In this document: piece after piece, positions 34,798 through 43,783 of the stretch
Layout of the letters: the number at the start of each line of letters is the position of its first letter
How positions within the stretch are numbered: position 1 is the stretch's first letter
Source: Bowmanella denitrificans
GTDB taxonomy: Bacteria; Pseudomonadota; Gammaproteobacteria; Enterobacterales; Alteromonadaceae
DNA: 64,000 nt
Assembly (NCBI RefSeq): GCF_002887595.1
Contig: NZ_PEBU01000002.1
Span: 434,001-498,000 of the forward strand
Reading direction: 5' to 3'
Made by a program: the position numbers and the translations under genes
The notes under the pieces: model-generated
What the model saw: the letters and a program-made list of their open reading frames with translations, nothing else
Database searches by the model: none
Told to the model about the DNA's origin: nothing

Positions 34798-35096
34798 CTG
34801 CGGGGACCGGTAATAATTTTGTTAAGTACGCCGTTGTGAAATTCCAGGATTTTTAAAAACCTACCTTCACCCGGGTCATACATATACCGCACAACATTAA
34901 TGTAGGCGTCATCAATCTTTACATATCCAACGGTTTCTTCTTCATCGGGCCCCCCACACTTTTGTTTCACTTCCAGGGTAGTGTCACCCTCCATAACTAA
35001 CTTTTGATTGCATCTAAAACTATCTGCTTTTGCTGGAGTACCGGATAGTAAGAAGCATACCAGCGCCAGTGCTTTCGAATTAGATTTACGTTCCAT
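34794..35096 (-). CDS. secreted DUF2845-like protein
   Basis: 100 residues with a signal peptide (MERKSNSKALALVCFLLSGTPAKA) followed by DSFRCNQKLVMEGDTTLEVKQKCGGPDEEE, the cysteine-bearing start of DUF2845 proteins (the C-x(n)-L-V-x-x-G-D-x-x-x-E-V-x-x-x-C-G-x-P pattern), and WxYDPGEGRFLKILEFHNGVLNKI-like strands at the end. The family is periplasmic and functionally unassigned. Two cysteines about 20 residues apart may form a disulphide. Confidence 0.72.
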   Translation of the reverse strand: MERKSNSKALALVCFLLSGTPAKADSFRCNQKLVMEGDTTLEVKQKCGGPDEEETVGYVKIDDAYINVVRYMYDPGEGRFLKILEFHNGVLNKIITGPRS

Positions 35097-35207
35097 TGCA
35101 TTTCCCTAATGAGTCCAGTTGCCATCCACCAGTAACAGCTTATGCCAATAGGCCACGAATATCATTGGCCTTATCTATGTGCTGATGACATTTCTGATAA
35201 TCCTATT

Positions 35208-35285
35208 AACTTTCCATTGTGGAAAATAATAACTTGCCATATTGGAAAGTTACTGTCTAAACTTACTTTCCATGGTGGAAAGTAA
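35208..35285. promoter_or_regulatory. three-copy palindromic operator upstream of the membrane protein/winged-helix pair
   Basis: Three copies of CTTTCCA-N3-TGGAAAG: 35210–35226 (one mismatch), 35233–35249 (one mismatch) and 35266–35282 (perfect). Centres are 23 and 33 bases apart. The last copy abuts the ribosome site of the gene starting at 35295, so binding would block transcription or translation start. The likely ligand is the winged-helix protein encoded second in the operon. Confidence 0.8.
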
Positions 35286-35294
35286 GGATGAGAA

Positions 35295-35765
35295 ATGAAA
35301 CAACGAAATACGTCTACGGCCAGCGCGAAAGGGGCGTTGGATACAATGCGCAGCAGTCAACAGGCTCTGCTGGAAGGTTTTGTGCCGTCAGTGTGGATAA
35401 GACTGGTTATGAGTCTAAGCCTGGGGGCGATACTCTTTGGCTATGGTATGACGGAACATGAAAATAACTGGGCGCTGGCCATCTGGGTTGGCGCGTTAGG
35501 CTTTGGCTTGTCATCGGCCCTGTACGCCTATACTTATCGGTTACAAGGGATCCGAATTCGATTTTTTCCGCGCTTTTATCAGTCTGAAAAAATCCATATT
35601 TACACCGGTGTTGGTTTTGCCACGCTGGGCTTTGGCAGCCGCTTTTTGCGCACCGAACTGGGTATGGAGTTTGGGCCTTATCTATGCGCCACTGCTGCGG
35701 CTGTGTTGTTTTTCTGGCTACAAAGACGATTCCCAACAGGAGAAGTCGGGATTAAGGGCGTTTAA
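35295..35765 (+). CDS. small integral membrane protein, autoregulated pair with winged-helix regulator
   Basis: 156 residues with AAGGATGAG before the ATG. A hydrophilic N-terminus of about 30 residues is followed by roughly four membrane segments (about 35–50, 58–78, 100–120 and 125–142); a basic loop RIRFFPRFYQSEK separates the pairs. No catalytic motif. Its stop codon is immediately followed by the ATG of the regulator (TAAATG), so the two are co-translated. Function unknown; the operator array indicates tight repression. Confidence 0.75.
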   Translation: MKQRNTSTASAKGALDTMRSSQQALLEGFVPSVWIRLVMSLSLGAILFGYGMTEHENNWALAIWVGALGFGLSSALYAYTYRLQGIRIRFFPRFYQSEKIHIYTGVGFATLGFGSRFLRTELGMEFGPYLCATAAAVLFFWLQRRFPTGEVGIKGV

Positions 35766-36062
35766 ATGGCTGAGCTGGATCTTGTTATTCATGCACCCAA
35801 CAGGCTACAGATTTGTGCCATGCTGGCGACCAGCGCAGAGCTGGATTTCAGGCTGATTCGCGAACAACTGGGGGTGACTGACTCGGTGCTGTCCAAGCAC
35901 CTTAAAGCGCTGGAGAATGCGCAGTATATTCAGTTGAGAAAGCGCAATCACAATGGCCGCCCCCGCACCTGGATTGCCTTAACCCGTCAGGGCCAACAAG
36001 CATTTGAACACCATGTGCAGGCGTTAGAAGCCATTATCAATACGGCGGGGCAAGCTGATTAA
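35766..36062 (+). CDS. winged-helix transcriptional regulator (HTH_34/MarR-like)
   Basis: 98 residues forming a single winged helix: DLVIHAPNRLQICAMLATSAELDFRLIREQLGVTDSVLSKHLKALENAQYIQLRKRNHNGRPRTWIALTRQGQQAFEHHVQAL. This compact type (PF13601) usually represses its own operon with a membrane protein. No metal-binding cysteines are present, so it is not a classical ArsR. The three TTTCCA-N3-TGGAAA dyads upstream of the operon are its probable sites. Confidence 0.88.
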   Translation: MAELDLVIHAPNRLQICAMLATSAELDFRLIREQLGVTDSVLSKHLKALENAQYIQLRKRNHNGRPRTWIALTRQGQQAFEHHVQALEAIINTAGQAD

Positions 36063-36135
36063 GCTTTGTTGGCAGCAAAGCTGCCTTAGTGGCTATAGGC
36101 GGTTAAGCAAACGGCAGTCGCTAAGGCGTGGGTCT

Positions 36136-37089
36136 TTAATCCATTATCTTCAGCACCTCGTTCTGATATATATCATCGGCTAGTTCCGGGTAGGGGTTAC
36201 GTACGCCCCAGCGTTTGGTCAGCGTCTGAAAAAAGGGCTTGGGCCGGTCTCTTATTAACAAGTGATTGATATCGGCTATGACTTTCTGCATCGCTTGCTG
36301 GCAGCGAATGGCCGCCAGGCCATATTGTCCGGCGGTTTCAGATAATGACAGCATACGGAAACTGTCGTGCGCTAAGCCCAGGGTTTTTGTGGCGAAGGCC
36401 ATTTGCGGGTAATAGTCAATCAGATAGTCCAGGTTGCCTCGCTGCAACATGCTGTACAGGCCATTAAAATTCTCGGCTGAGCGTTCAATGAAGTTCACCG
36501 GTTGACCGTTTTTTCCTCTGAATGCGCTGTTTTTATGATGCTCTTGCAATAACTGATCGAGCTTTTGCCCCAGCGGCCGGCCGGCCTGAATACCGAGTTT
36601 CAGTTGTGGCTGTTGCAACAGTTCCGCCAGGGACTCCTGTTCGGCAAAGGCATATTTGCTATGTTTGGCAACCACCAGACTGTGCATAAAAAACACCGTA
36701 TGCGGGGCACTTAGCAGCCACGGTGTATCTTCGCGCAGCTCTGGTGGTTGATAGAATGCTGCCGCATCGCAGATAGGGACACCATTGGCCGCTTCGCGCT
36801 CCATTCTTAAATAGTTGGGAAACACCACTCGCTGATGCTGATAGGTCGGCAGTGCGGATTCCTGGTAATCAATTAATTTGTCGGTGTAACCCTGGCCCTG
36901 AAGCTCGCCTTTAAGGATATATAAAGGCGGAAAGTCAAAGTTAGCCCAGATGATCTTTTGTGGCGGCTGTGCTTGGGCTGGGAAAAGTACCAAGCACAGT
37001 AGCCAGCCACTTAGGAACAACCAGATGCTATGTGTTGTTGCCTTCTGTACTCGCCTGACCATCGGCAAAAACCGCCCGCAGTTTATCAT
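36136..37089 (-). CDS. periplasmic binding-protein-like gene (TIGR02285-like)
   Basis: 317 residues if the ATG nine bases after the amidohydrolase stop is used; an ATG at 37062 would shorten it. Neither has a good ribosome site. A hydrophobic signal segment (SIWLFLSGWLLCLVLFPAQAQ) precedes a periplasmic-binding fold: IIWANFDFPPLYILKGELQGQGYTDKL near the start is typical of SBP family 3 relatives, and a C-terminal RWGVRNPYPELADDIYQ segment ends it. It is probably co-transcribed with the upstream secreted amidohydrolase. There are no transporter partners; ligand unknown. Confidence 0.65.
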   Translation of the reverse strand: MINCGRFLPMVRRVQKATTHSIWLFLSGWLLCLVLFPAQAQPPQKIIWANFDFPPLYILKGELQGQGYTDKLIDYQESALPTYQHQRVVFPNYLRMEREAANGVPICDAAAFYQPPELREDTPWLLSAPHTVFFMHSLVVAKHSKYAFAEQESLAELLQQPQLKLGIQAGRPLGQKLDQLLQEHHKNSAFRGKNGQPVNFIERSAENFNGLYSMLQRGNLDYLIDYYPQMAFATKTLGLAHDSFRMLSLSETAGQYGLAAIRCQQAMQKVIADINHLLIRDRPKPFFQTLTKRWGVRNPYPELADDIYQNEVLKIMD

Positions 37090-37098
37090 GCTGTCATA

Positions 37099-38667
37099 CT
37101 ATTGCTGCGCCGCTTTGGCAGCAACGACCATTTCACGTACATCAGCCAGCAAGGCTTTGGCGTCATACACAATGCCGTCTTTAATGCTGTATTTTACCCC
37201 ACCGACACGGGTGGGACGATTATTGTCGTCCAGCTTAAAATGGCCGGTGCCATACAATACTTTAAAGTTGGCCAGTGGGTTTTCCTCTACAATCACCAAA
37301 TCGGCCAGTTTACCAACGCTGACGGAGCCTATCTCGTCTTCCAACCCCAGTGCCTGTGCACCATTTAAGGTGGCGGCTTGAATCACTTCCAGGGCGTTAA
37401 AACCGGCTTCGCGCAACAGTTCCAACTCGCGGATATAACCAAAACCGTAGATTTTATAGATGTAGCCTGAGTCTGAGCCGGTAGTCACCCGGCCGCCCTG
37501 GTTTTTATAGTCGTTTAAAAACGCCATCCACAGCTGGTAGTTTTGTTTCCAGGCAATTTCATCGTCTGTGGTCCAGTCAAACCAATAACTGCCATGGGCA
37601 TAGCGATTGGGCTGAAAAAATTCCCACAGGGTCGGCAGCGTGTAATCCTGATGCCAGATAGCCTGCTGTTCGCGCATCAGGTCGCGGCTGGCTTCGTAGA
37701 TGGTCAGGGTGGGGTTGAGGGTAAAATCCAGTGCAAGTAATTCGTCGCGCACCTGACGCCATTTTTCGCTGCCGGGTTTGGCGGCCTGTTGCCATAAGCG
37801 ACCGGCTTCGGCAAAACGATGCTGCTCATTATTGTAATTGTAGTTGGCCGGGTAGTTCTGAATTCGCTGTCCTTCAAACAGTGCTTCGGGTAAACCATAC
37901 CAGTGTTCCATGGTGGTCAGACCCAGTCGGGCGGAGTCCAGTACATTCATGCTCATTACGTTGAGCTGGGCATGGTGCATGGCGCTGCCAAGCCCTTGTT
38001 TTTTGGCTTCTTGCAATGCGGCCTGCATGATTTTTGGCGCCGCACCAAAGAACTTAATGCCTTTGGCACCGTGTTTTGCCGCCCATTTTACCCAGTCCCG
38101 TGCCTGCTCGGCGGTATAAATGGGGGATTCACTGCCCAGACCAAAACCAAAATAAGGGATGATTCGGGGCGCAACCACCTGGTTCTTGTCGCTGCGCCTG
38201 ACATGGTCCAGTACCCAGTCCACGCCGTTAAAGCTGCCGGGTTCGCGCACAGTGGTAATGCCATGAGCCAGCCATAGCTTAAATACGTACTCGGCTGGAA
38301 TATTGTCAGCCGAGCCACCAATATGGCCGTGCAAATCAATAAAACCGGGCAACACGTAATGGCCTTCAAGAGCTAGTTGCTGGTCACCTGGCTGTGCTTT
38401 GGGACGCCCTTCGGCCAGAATCGGCACACCGGGATTGCCGACATTGTAGATGCCGGCGATGCGATTTTTTTCGATAACAATGTCAACCGGACCACGGGCT
38501 GGCGCGCCTTCGCCATTGATCAGAGTAACACCGCGCAAAATCAAGCGGGAGTACGGGCCTTGGCCTTCATCTGCGGCCCGCTCGGGGGCACTGGCACCGG
38601 GTTTGGCCCAGGTATGCAAACTCAACAAGGTGCCTAACAGCAATGCTTGGAATTGGCGTATTTTCAT
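37099..38667 (-). CDS. secreted amidohydrolase-family metal-dependent hydrolase
   Basis: 522 residues from the ATG at 38667, which has AAAGGA seven bases upstream; the longer open frame is not used. A signal peptide (MKIRQFQALLLGTLLSLHTWA) predicts export. Amidohydrolase hallmarks: GHYVLPGFIDLHGHIGG (H-G-H metal motif near residues 105–110), HGAKGIKFFGAAP with a candidate carboxylated or metal-site Lys, and TTGSDSGYIYKIYGFGYIRELELL near the end with the late Asp. The relatives include imidazolonepropionase- and prolidase-like periplasmic enzymes; the substrate is not assignable. It overlaps no neighbour and precedes the binding-protein-like gene. Confidence 0.85.
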   Translation of the reverse strand: MKIRQFQALLLGTLLSLHTWAKPGASAPERAADEGQGPYSRLILRGVTLINGEGAPARGPVDIVIEKNRIAGIYNVGNPGVPILAEGRPKAQPGDQQLALEGHYVLPGFIDLHGHIGGSADNIPAEYVFKLWLAHGITTVREPGSFNGVDWVLDHVRRSDKNQVVAPRIIPYFGFGLGSESPIYTAEQARDWVKWAAKHGAKGIKFFGAAPKIMQAALQEAKKQGLGSAMHHAQLNVMSMNVLDSARLGLTTMEHWYGLPEALFEGQRIQNYPANYNYNNEQHRFAEAGRLWQQAAKPGSEKWRQVRDELLALDFTLNPTLTIYEASRDLMREQQAIWHQDYTLPTLWEFFQPNRYAHGSYWFDWTTDDEIAWKQNYQLWMAFLNDYKNQGGRVTTGSDSGYIYKIYGFGYIRELELLREAGFNALEVIQAATLNGAQALGLEDEIGSVSVGKLADLVIVEENPLANFKVLYGTGHFKLDDNNRPTRVGGVKYSIKDGIVYDAKALLADVREMVVAAKAAQQ

Positions 38668-38802
38668 TATTTTTCCTTTACTTATTTTCGTGGCGCGCAG
38701 TTGCCCGGGCAAAAAGGTCAGCAGCCTGCAGTAAAAGCCCTGTGAAAAGTTAAGCATATGTTATAAAAATACTTTGTGGCGTTGGAATTTAGGGAGAACA
38801 AC

Positions 38803-39336
38803 ATGGGAATCATAAAAAAAATTGCTCTTGGGTTGGTGTTGCTGGTTGTACTGTTTTTTGCGGTGGGCTTTATGTTGCCCTCTGAGTTCAGGGTGGAGCG
38901 CTCTATTACCATTGACGCCCCCGCTGAAAAAATTTACCCCCAGGTGGCGGACTTACAAAAGTGGCAGGACTGGGGCGTGTGGTTTAAGCGCGATCCCGCC
39001 ATGCAAGTCCATTACGATGGCCCTACAGCTGAGGTGGGAATGCGTTCAGAGTGGATAAGTGCACAGGAAGGCAGCGGTGTGATGGAGATTATCGCCGCCG
39101 ATCCGGACAAGCGCCTGGTGTACAGCCTGTATTTCCCCGAATTTGAAATGGGTAGCACCGGTGAAATTATTTTGACCGACGAAGAAGGCAAAACCCGTGT
39201 GCAATGGGTGGATTATGGTGATGTGGGCAGCAATCCCATCAATCATTATTTTGCGGTGATGATGGACTCCATGGTCGGGCCGGATTTTGAAATGGGCCTG
39301 GCCAACCTTAAGACCCTGGTTGAGAACAGCCGTTAG
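38803..39336 (+). CDS. membrane-anchored SRPBCC-fold protein
   Basis: 177 residues from the ATG at 38803, six bases after AGGGAG. An N-terminal membrane anchor (IIKKIALGLVLLVVLFFAVGFML) is followed by a START/Polyketide-cyclase-like fold: FRVERSITIDAPAEKIYPQVADLQKWQDWGVWFKRDP and TRVQWVDYGDVGSNPINHYFAVMMDSMVGPDFEMGLANLK. SRPBCC domains bind hydrophobic ligands. The function is not known. The last part, MDSMVGPDFEMGLANLKTLVE, is the family's usual C-terminal helix. Confidence 0.88.
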   Translation: MGIIKKIALGLVLLVVLFFAVGFMLPSEFRVERSITIDAPAEKIYPQVADLQKWQDWGVWFKRDPAMQVHYDGPTAEVGMRSEWISAQEGSGVMEIIAADPDKRLVYSLYFPEFEMGSTGEIILTDEEGKTRVQWVDYGDVGSNPINHYFAVMMDSMVGPDFEMGLANLKTLVENSR

Positions 39337-39437
39337 TGGGGTCCGTTGGTCTTATGAAAATAGAATTTGGTCCCGTGCCGGTTGATTCGTTGCACTATGA
39401 CTGATGCACTAGCGGAAGTTACAGCGAGTTAACATCT

Positions 39438-40448
39438 ATGTCGAATCAGTTAAGTCGAATGCTGGCCCATTGGCAGGCACAAAAAGACCAAATGCAATGG
39501 GTGCTGGCCACCATTATTGAAACCGCGGGCTCCAGCTATCGTAAAGCCGGTGCCATGATGCTAATCAACAGTCTGGGCCAGTATCGTGGTCTGCTCAGCG
39601 GCGGTTGCCTGGAAGCGGATATTCTGCGTCAGGCCAGGCGCTGCTGGGACAGCGGCCATAGTCGGATTATTCAATATGACCAGCGGGACGAGGACGACTG
39701 GGCCTGGCAACTGGGCATCGGCTGTGGCGGTATGGTGCGCATACTGCTTCAGCCCATTGATGCACAAAATCAGTACTTGCACCTGGATGCCTTGCTGGAT
39801 GAACTGAACCAGCAGCGCGGCGGGTATTATTCACAGTCTTTGGACGATGGGCGGCCCGATAATCAATTGCTCACAGCGCGCCCCCAATGGTTAGATGACA
39901 AGGCTTGCTGCGGCCAGTTTGATCTACCCCAGGGGCGGATCTTTACCCAGTATATAAAACCCGCTCCGCATATTGGTGTATTCGGTGGTGGCCTGGACGC
40001 CAAACCGCTGGTGGCGATGGCCAATGAACTGGGCTGGCGTATCAGTTTGGTGGACCCGCGTCCAGCCAATGCCAGGGCTGAGTGGTTTCCTGCGGCCAAC
40101 TGTATACGTGAACCCATTAGCCAGCTTGATCAACAGCCCTGGCTGGATAGTCTGGATGCCGTGGTGTTAATGGCTCATCATGTGGAGCTGGACGCCCAGG
40201 CGCTGTCTGTGTGTCGGAATTTGCCTCTGAAGTATCTGGGCATCCTCGGACCTGCACATCGCACCGAGCGGGTATTGAAAGTTGCCGGCTTAAGTCAGCG
40301 AGACATTGTTGCTCCGCTATTCAGCCCTATAGGACTACGCCTTGGCGGTGAACTGCCAGAGTCCATTGCGCTGGCCACGCTGGCAGAGATCCATGCGGTG
40401 CTGGAAGGCAAAGATGGTCTGTCCATCAGTGGTGAACTGGCTCAATGA
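39438..40448 (+). CDS. XdhC/CoxI-family molybdoenzyme maturation factor
   Basis: 336 residues. The N-terminal CoxI domain (WVLATIIETAGSSYRKAGAMMLINSLGQYRGLLSGGCLEADI) and the C-terminal Rossmann-like XdhC domain (IGVFGGGLDAKPLVAMANELGWRISLVDPRPANAR, near 170–205) are both present. XdhC binds molybdenum cofactor and helps insert the sulphurated form into xanthine-dehydrogenase-family enzymes. It opens a four-gene unit with a MocA-like cytidylyltransferase and two oxidoreductase subunits, each overlapping the next. No strong ribosome site was seen. Confidence 0.88.
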   Translation: MSNQLSRMLAHWQAQKDQMQWVLATIIETAGSSYRKAGAMMLINSLGQYRGLLSGGCLEADILRQARRCWDSGHSRIIQYDQRDEDDWAWQLGIGCGGMVRILLQPIDAQNQYLHLDALLDELNQQRGGYYSQSLDDGRPDNQLLTARPQWLDDKACCGQFDLPQGRIFTQYIKPAPHIGVFGGGLDAKPLVAMANELGWRISLVDPRPANARAEWFPAANCIREPISQLDQQPWLDSLDAVVLMAHHVELDAQALSVCRNLPLKYLGILGPAHRTERVLKVAGLSQRDIVAPLFSPIGLRLGGELPESIALATLAEIHAVLEGKDGLSISGELAQ

Positions 40449-41035
40449 AAGTGGCGGGCGTGATCTTAGCGGCTGGCAACGCCAGTCGCTATGGCGGTAT
40501 TAAACAGCTTGCTGCCCTTGATGGGCGGCCGATGCTATTGCATTGCTTGTCTGCTTATCAAGACCTTGGTCTGGCACAGACCGTGGTGGTGCTGGGTGCT
40601 TATGCAGACAAAATTGAACCCATCATGCCTGATTGGGTGGATATGGTGGTGAATCCGGATTGGCAACAGGGCATGGGCAGCAGTCTGGCCAGTGCCATAA
40701 AGTGGCTGCATTCAGATATCAGCCATGTGTTGGTGGGGCTGGCTGATCAGCCCGATATTAGCGCCTTGCAACTGGCGGCGTTATTAAAACGGGCCAAACA
40801 GTACAAAGATTGTCGTATTGCCGCAGAGTATGCTCAAGGACCTGGTGTGCCAGCGATATTTCCAAGCATTGATTTTGCTGCGCTGGCAAAACTTAACGGT
40901 GACAAGGGGGCAAAAGCACTGCTATTGGCAGAACCGTCCCGACTCAAAACCCTGCCAATGGTGCAGGCTGCAACAGATATTGATACCCAAGATGAATTAA
41001 AACAATGGCAACAAGCCAGGGGAAAAAGACCATGA
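40445..41035 (+). CDS. MocA-family molybdenum cofactor nucleotidyltransferase
   Basis: 196 residues beginning [36 protein letters not shown], the NTP-transferase motif L-A-A-G-x-S/A-x-R-x-G-x-x-K-x-L, with GLADQPDI as the metal-binding region. MocA joins CMP to molybdopterin to make the cytosine dinucleotide cofactor of bacterial xanthine-dehydrogenase relatives. Its ATG overlaps the XdhC stop (ATGA) and its stop overlaps the next start in the same way. Cofactor type (MCD) follows from the family. Confidence 0.88.
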   Translation: MKVAGVILAAGNASRYGGIKQLAALDGRPMLLHCLSAYQDLGLAQTVVVLGAYADKIEPIMPDWVDMVVNPDWQQGMGSSLASAIKWLHSDISHVLVGLADQPDISALQLAALLKRAKQYKDCRIAAEYAQGPGVPAIFPSIDFAALAKLNGDKGAKALLLAEPSRLKTLPMVQAATDIDTQDELKQWQQARGKRP

Positions 41036-41493
41036 TGAATTTCACCTTAAACGGCAAGGTCGTGTCAGTGGATGCCGAGGGCGACATGCCGCTGTTATGG
41101 GCATTGCGGGATATGCTGGGCATGACCGGCACTAAGTACGGTTGTGGGATGGCCTTATGTGGCGCCTGTACCGTGCATCTTGACGGCCAGGCGGTAAGAG
41201 CCTGTACCTTGCCCATGTCGTTAGTGCAGGGCAAAAAAGTGACCACCATTGAAGGCCTGGCGGTGGATGCATCTCATCCGGTGCAGCAGGCCTGGAAAGA
41301 GCATAATGTGCCGCAGTGCGGCTATTGTCAGTCCGGGCAGATGATGAGCGCAGCGGCCCTTCTGGCTAAACACCCTAATCCTGATGACAACACCATTGAT
41401 GAGCAGATGCAGGGCAATATCTGCCGCTGTGGTACTTATCCGCGGATTAAGGCCGCGATTAAAACGGCCGCTAAGCTAGGGGGCAAATCATGA
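41032..41493 (+). CDS. (2Fe-2S) subunit of a xanthine-dehydrogenase-family oxidoreductase
   Basis: 153 residues; the ATG at 41032 overlaps the upstream stop (ATGA). Two iron–sulphur clusters are visible: the plant-type set [25 protein letters not shown] near residues 38–62 and the second set [12 protein letters not shown] with [16 protein letters not shown] near 95–140. This matches IorA-like small subunits, which pass electrons from the molybdenum site. Partner: the large subunit encoded next. Confidence 0.92.
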   Translation: MMNFTLNGKVVSVDAEGDMPLLWALRDMLGMTGTKYGCGMALCGACTVHLDGQAVRACTLPMSLVQGKKVTTIEGLAVDASHPVQQAWKEHNVPQCGYCQSGQMMSAAALLAKHPNPDDNTIDEQMQGNICRCGTYPRIKAAIKTAAKLGGKS

Positions 41494-43730
41494 GCCAGAT
41501 AGCCAACGTCAGCCGCAGACAGTTTTTAAAAATAACCGGCATGGGTGCCACCGGCCTGGTGCTGGGTGGATTGCTGCCCGGATTCAGACCGGCCTGGGCC
41601 AAGGCCGGGGATGCCGTTAGTGAACTGAATTTGTTTGTTAGTATCGGCAGTGATGATCTGGTGCATATCATTTGCCATCGCAGTGAAATGGGTCAGGGGA
41701 TCCGCACCGGCTTGCCACAAGTGGTGGCCGATGAGCTGATGGCTGACTGGCAAAAAGTGCAGGTGGTGCAGGGGCTGGCCAATGCCGAATACGGCAGCCA
41801 GAATACCGACGGCTCGCGCTCGGTCAGACGTTTTTACCAGATTATGCGCGAAATGGGGGCGTCAGCCCGGGCGATGCTGGAACAGGCTGCCGCCAATCAG
41901 TGGCAGGTCCCACTGGAAGAAGTACAGGCCAGGGATCATCAGGTCTGGCACCAGAAGTCGGGCCGCAGTTTGCGTTTTGGCGAGCTGGCAGAAGCGGCCG
42001 CCGGGTTAACCCCACCGGCCAAAGACCAGCTTAAGCTTAAGTCCCCTGATGACTTTAACTACATAGGTAAAGACGTTCCGATTGTGGATATGCCCGCCAT
42101 TCTGAGTGGCCAGACGGTATTTGGTCAGGACGTGCAACTGCCTGACATGTTATACGCCAGTATTGAGCGTACTCCGGTGGTGGGGGCCAATGTCAAATCA
42201 GTAGACAACAGCGCGGCATTGAAAGTTAAAGGCGTGGTCGACACCTTTGTGATGCCAGAGCAAAGTGAACCTGTGCTGTTTAAACCTTTACCCGGCGTTG
42301 CCGTACTGGCGACCAATAGCTGGGCAGCGATGCAGGGGCGTAAGCAACTGCGTATTGAATGGACCGACAGTACCCACAGCCAGCACGACTCGGACGCCTA
42401 CCTGGACGTGCTGAAAGGCCGGGTAAAACAACAAGGTAAAGTGATACGCAGTATCGGTGATGCCTATGCCGGTATGATGAACGCGGTGGACACTTTTGAA
42501 GCGGGCTACAGCGTACCTTATCTGATTCATGCCCCGATGGAGCCGCCTGCAGCAACGGCAGTATTTAAAGACGGCACCTGTGAAATCTGGGCTTGTACCC
42601 AGACACCACAAAGCACCCAGCAAAATGTGGCGGGCGCGCTTGGCATTGAGCCTGACAAAGTCAAAGTCAATGTGACCTTGCTGGGCGGTGGCTTTGGCCG
42701 TAAATCCAAACCGGATTTCTCGGTAGAAGCGGCTATTCTGGCTAAGCAGACAGGTAAGCCGGTTAAGGTCAGTTGGAGCCGTGAGGATGAAATTCGTCAC
42801 GGCTACTATCACGCCGCCGCCGCGATGCATTTTGCGGCGGGCATGGACGACACCGGCCGGGTGGTCAGTTGGTTACAGCGTACCGCGTTTCCCAGTATCA
42901 GCTGGACCTTTAATGGCACCTCAGATGAGCCATCCGGCTCGGAGCTGGATTTGGGCTTTGGTGACTTGCCTTTTGCGCTGGATAATTTGTCCTGTGAGGT
43001 CCAAAAGGCGGAAGCGCATTTGCGTATCGGTTGGGTGCGTTCGGTCAGCAATATCCAGCATGGCTTCGCCATTGGTTCTTTTGTGGATGAACTGGCGCAT
43101 AAACTAGACCGCCGACCACGGGAACTGTGGCTGGAGCTGCTGGGCAGTGATCGCCTGGTCGACCCTGAGCCTGAAGGCTTTAAATACGGCAATTATGGCG
43201 AATCCAAAGCGGTTTTCCCCATTGATACGGCCCGCATTAAAGGGGTACTGAATCTGGTGGCGGATAAAGCCGGGGTCGACAAACCCACGGCTAAAAATGA
43301 AGCCTGGGGACTGAGTGTGCATCGCAGTTTTGTCAGCTATGTGGCGGTGGCCACCAAAGTCCGGGTGGATGGAAATAAAGTGCAGGTACTGGAAATGCAC
43401 AGCGCCATTGATGCTGGCACCGTGGTGAACCCCGACAGGGTCAGGTCGCAAATGGAAGGGGCCATGATCTTTGGTCTGTCGCTGGCGATGATGGGGGAAA
43501 TCAGCGTAAAAGACGGTGCGGTGGTGCAGTCTAACTTCCATGACTACCCGCTGCTACGCATTAATCAGTCACCGCAAATTCACAGTTATATTGTCGAGTC
43601 CAGCCAAGCGCCTGGTGGGGTGGGTGAGCCCGGTGTACCGCCGGTGGCTGCCAGCCTGTGCAACGCTATATTTCGCGCAGGCGGCAAACGCATTCGCGAC
43701 TTGCCTATAAGCAAGCATATGCAGGTGTAG
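41490..43730 (+). CDS. molybdopterin-binding large subunit, IorB/aldehyde-oxidase type, Tat-exported
   Basis: 746 residues overlapping the small-subunit stop by four bases. The Tat motif SRRQFLK opens a signal ([31 protein letters not shown]), so the complex should be exported folded. Molybdopterin family segments include [19 protein letters not shown] near 70–90, [17 protein letters not shown] near 395–410, and a late [30 protein letters not shown] with [19 protein letters not shown] near 710–730. It is most like isoquinoline 1-oxidoreductase/aldehyde-oxidoreductase beta subunits. No FAD or cytochrome subunit is adjacent; substrate unknown. Confidence 0.9.
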   Translation: MSQIANVSRRQFLKITGMGATGLVLGGLLPGFRPAWAKAGDAVSELNLFVSIGSDDLVHIICHRSEMGQGIRTGLPQVVADELMADWQKVQVVQGLANAEYGSQNTDGSRSVRRFYQIMREMGASARAMLEQAAANQWQVPLEEVQARDHQVWHQKSGRSLRFGELAEAAAGLTPPAKDQLKLKSPDDFNYIGKDVPIVDMPAILSGQTVFGQDVQLPDMLYASIERTPVVGANVKSVDNSAALKVKGVVDTFVMPEQSEPVLFKPLPGVAVLATNSWAAMQGRKQLRIEWTDSTHSQHDSDAYLDVLKGRVKQQGKVIRSIGDAYAGMMNAVDTFEAGYSVPYLIHAPMEPPAATAVFKDGTCEIWACTQTPQSTQQNVAGALGIEPDKVKVNVTLLGGGFGRKSKPDFSVEAAILAKQTGKPVKVSWSREDEIRHGYYHAAAAMHFAAGMDDTGRVVSWLQRTAFPSISWTFNGTSDEPSGSELDLGFGDLPFALDNLSCEVQKAEAHLRIGWVRSVSNIQHGFAIGSFVDELAHKLDRRPRELWLELLGSDRLVDPEPEGFKYGNYGESKAVFPIDTARIKGVLNLVADKAGVDKPTAKNEAWGLSVHRSFVSYVAVATKVRVDGNKVQVLEMHSAIDAGTVVNPDRVRSQMEGAMIFGLSLAMMGEISVKDGAVVQSNFHDYPLLRINQSPQIHSYIVESSQAPGGVGEPGVPPVAASLCNAIFRAGGKRIRDLPISKHMQV

Positions 43731-43737
43731 ATGACAG

Positions 43738-43759
43738 GGCGGCTCAGGCCGCCTTTTTT
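43738..43759 (+). terminator. intrinsic terminator of the molybdoenzyme operon
   Basis: GGCGGC (43738–43743) and GCCGCC (43748–43753) with a TCAG loop, followed by six T residues. Confidence 0.88.
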
Positions 43760-43783
43760 ATGCGCAGATAATGTGAAGCAAGA

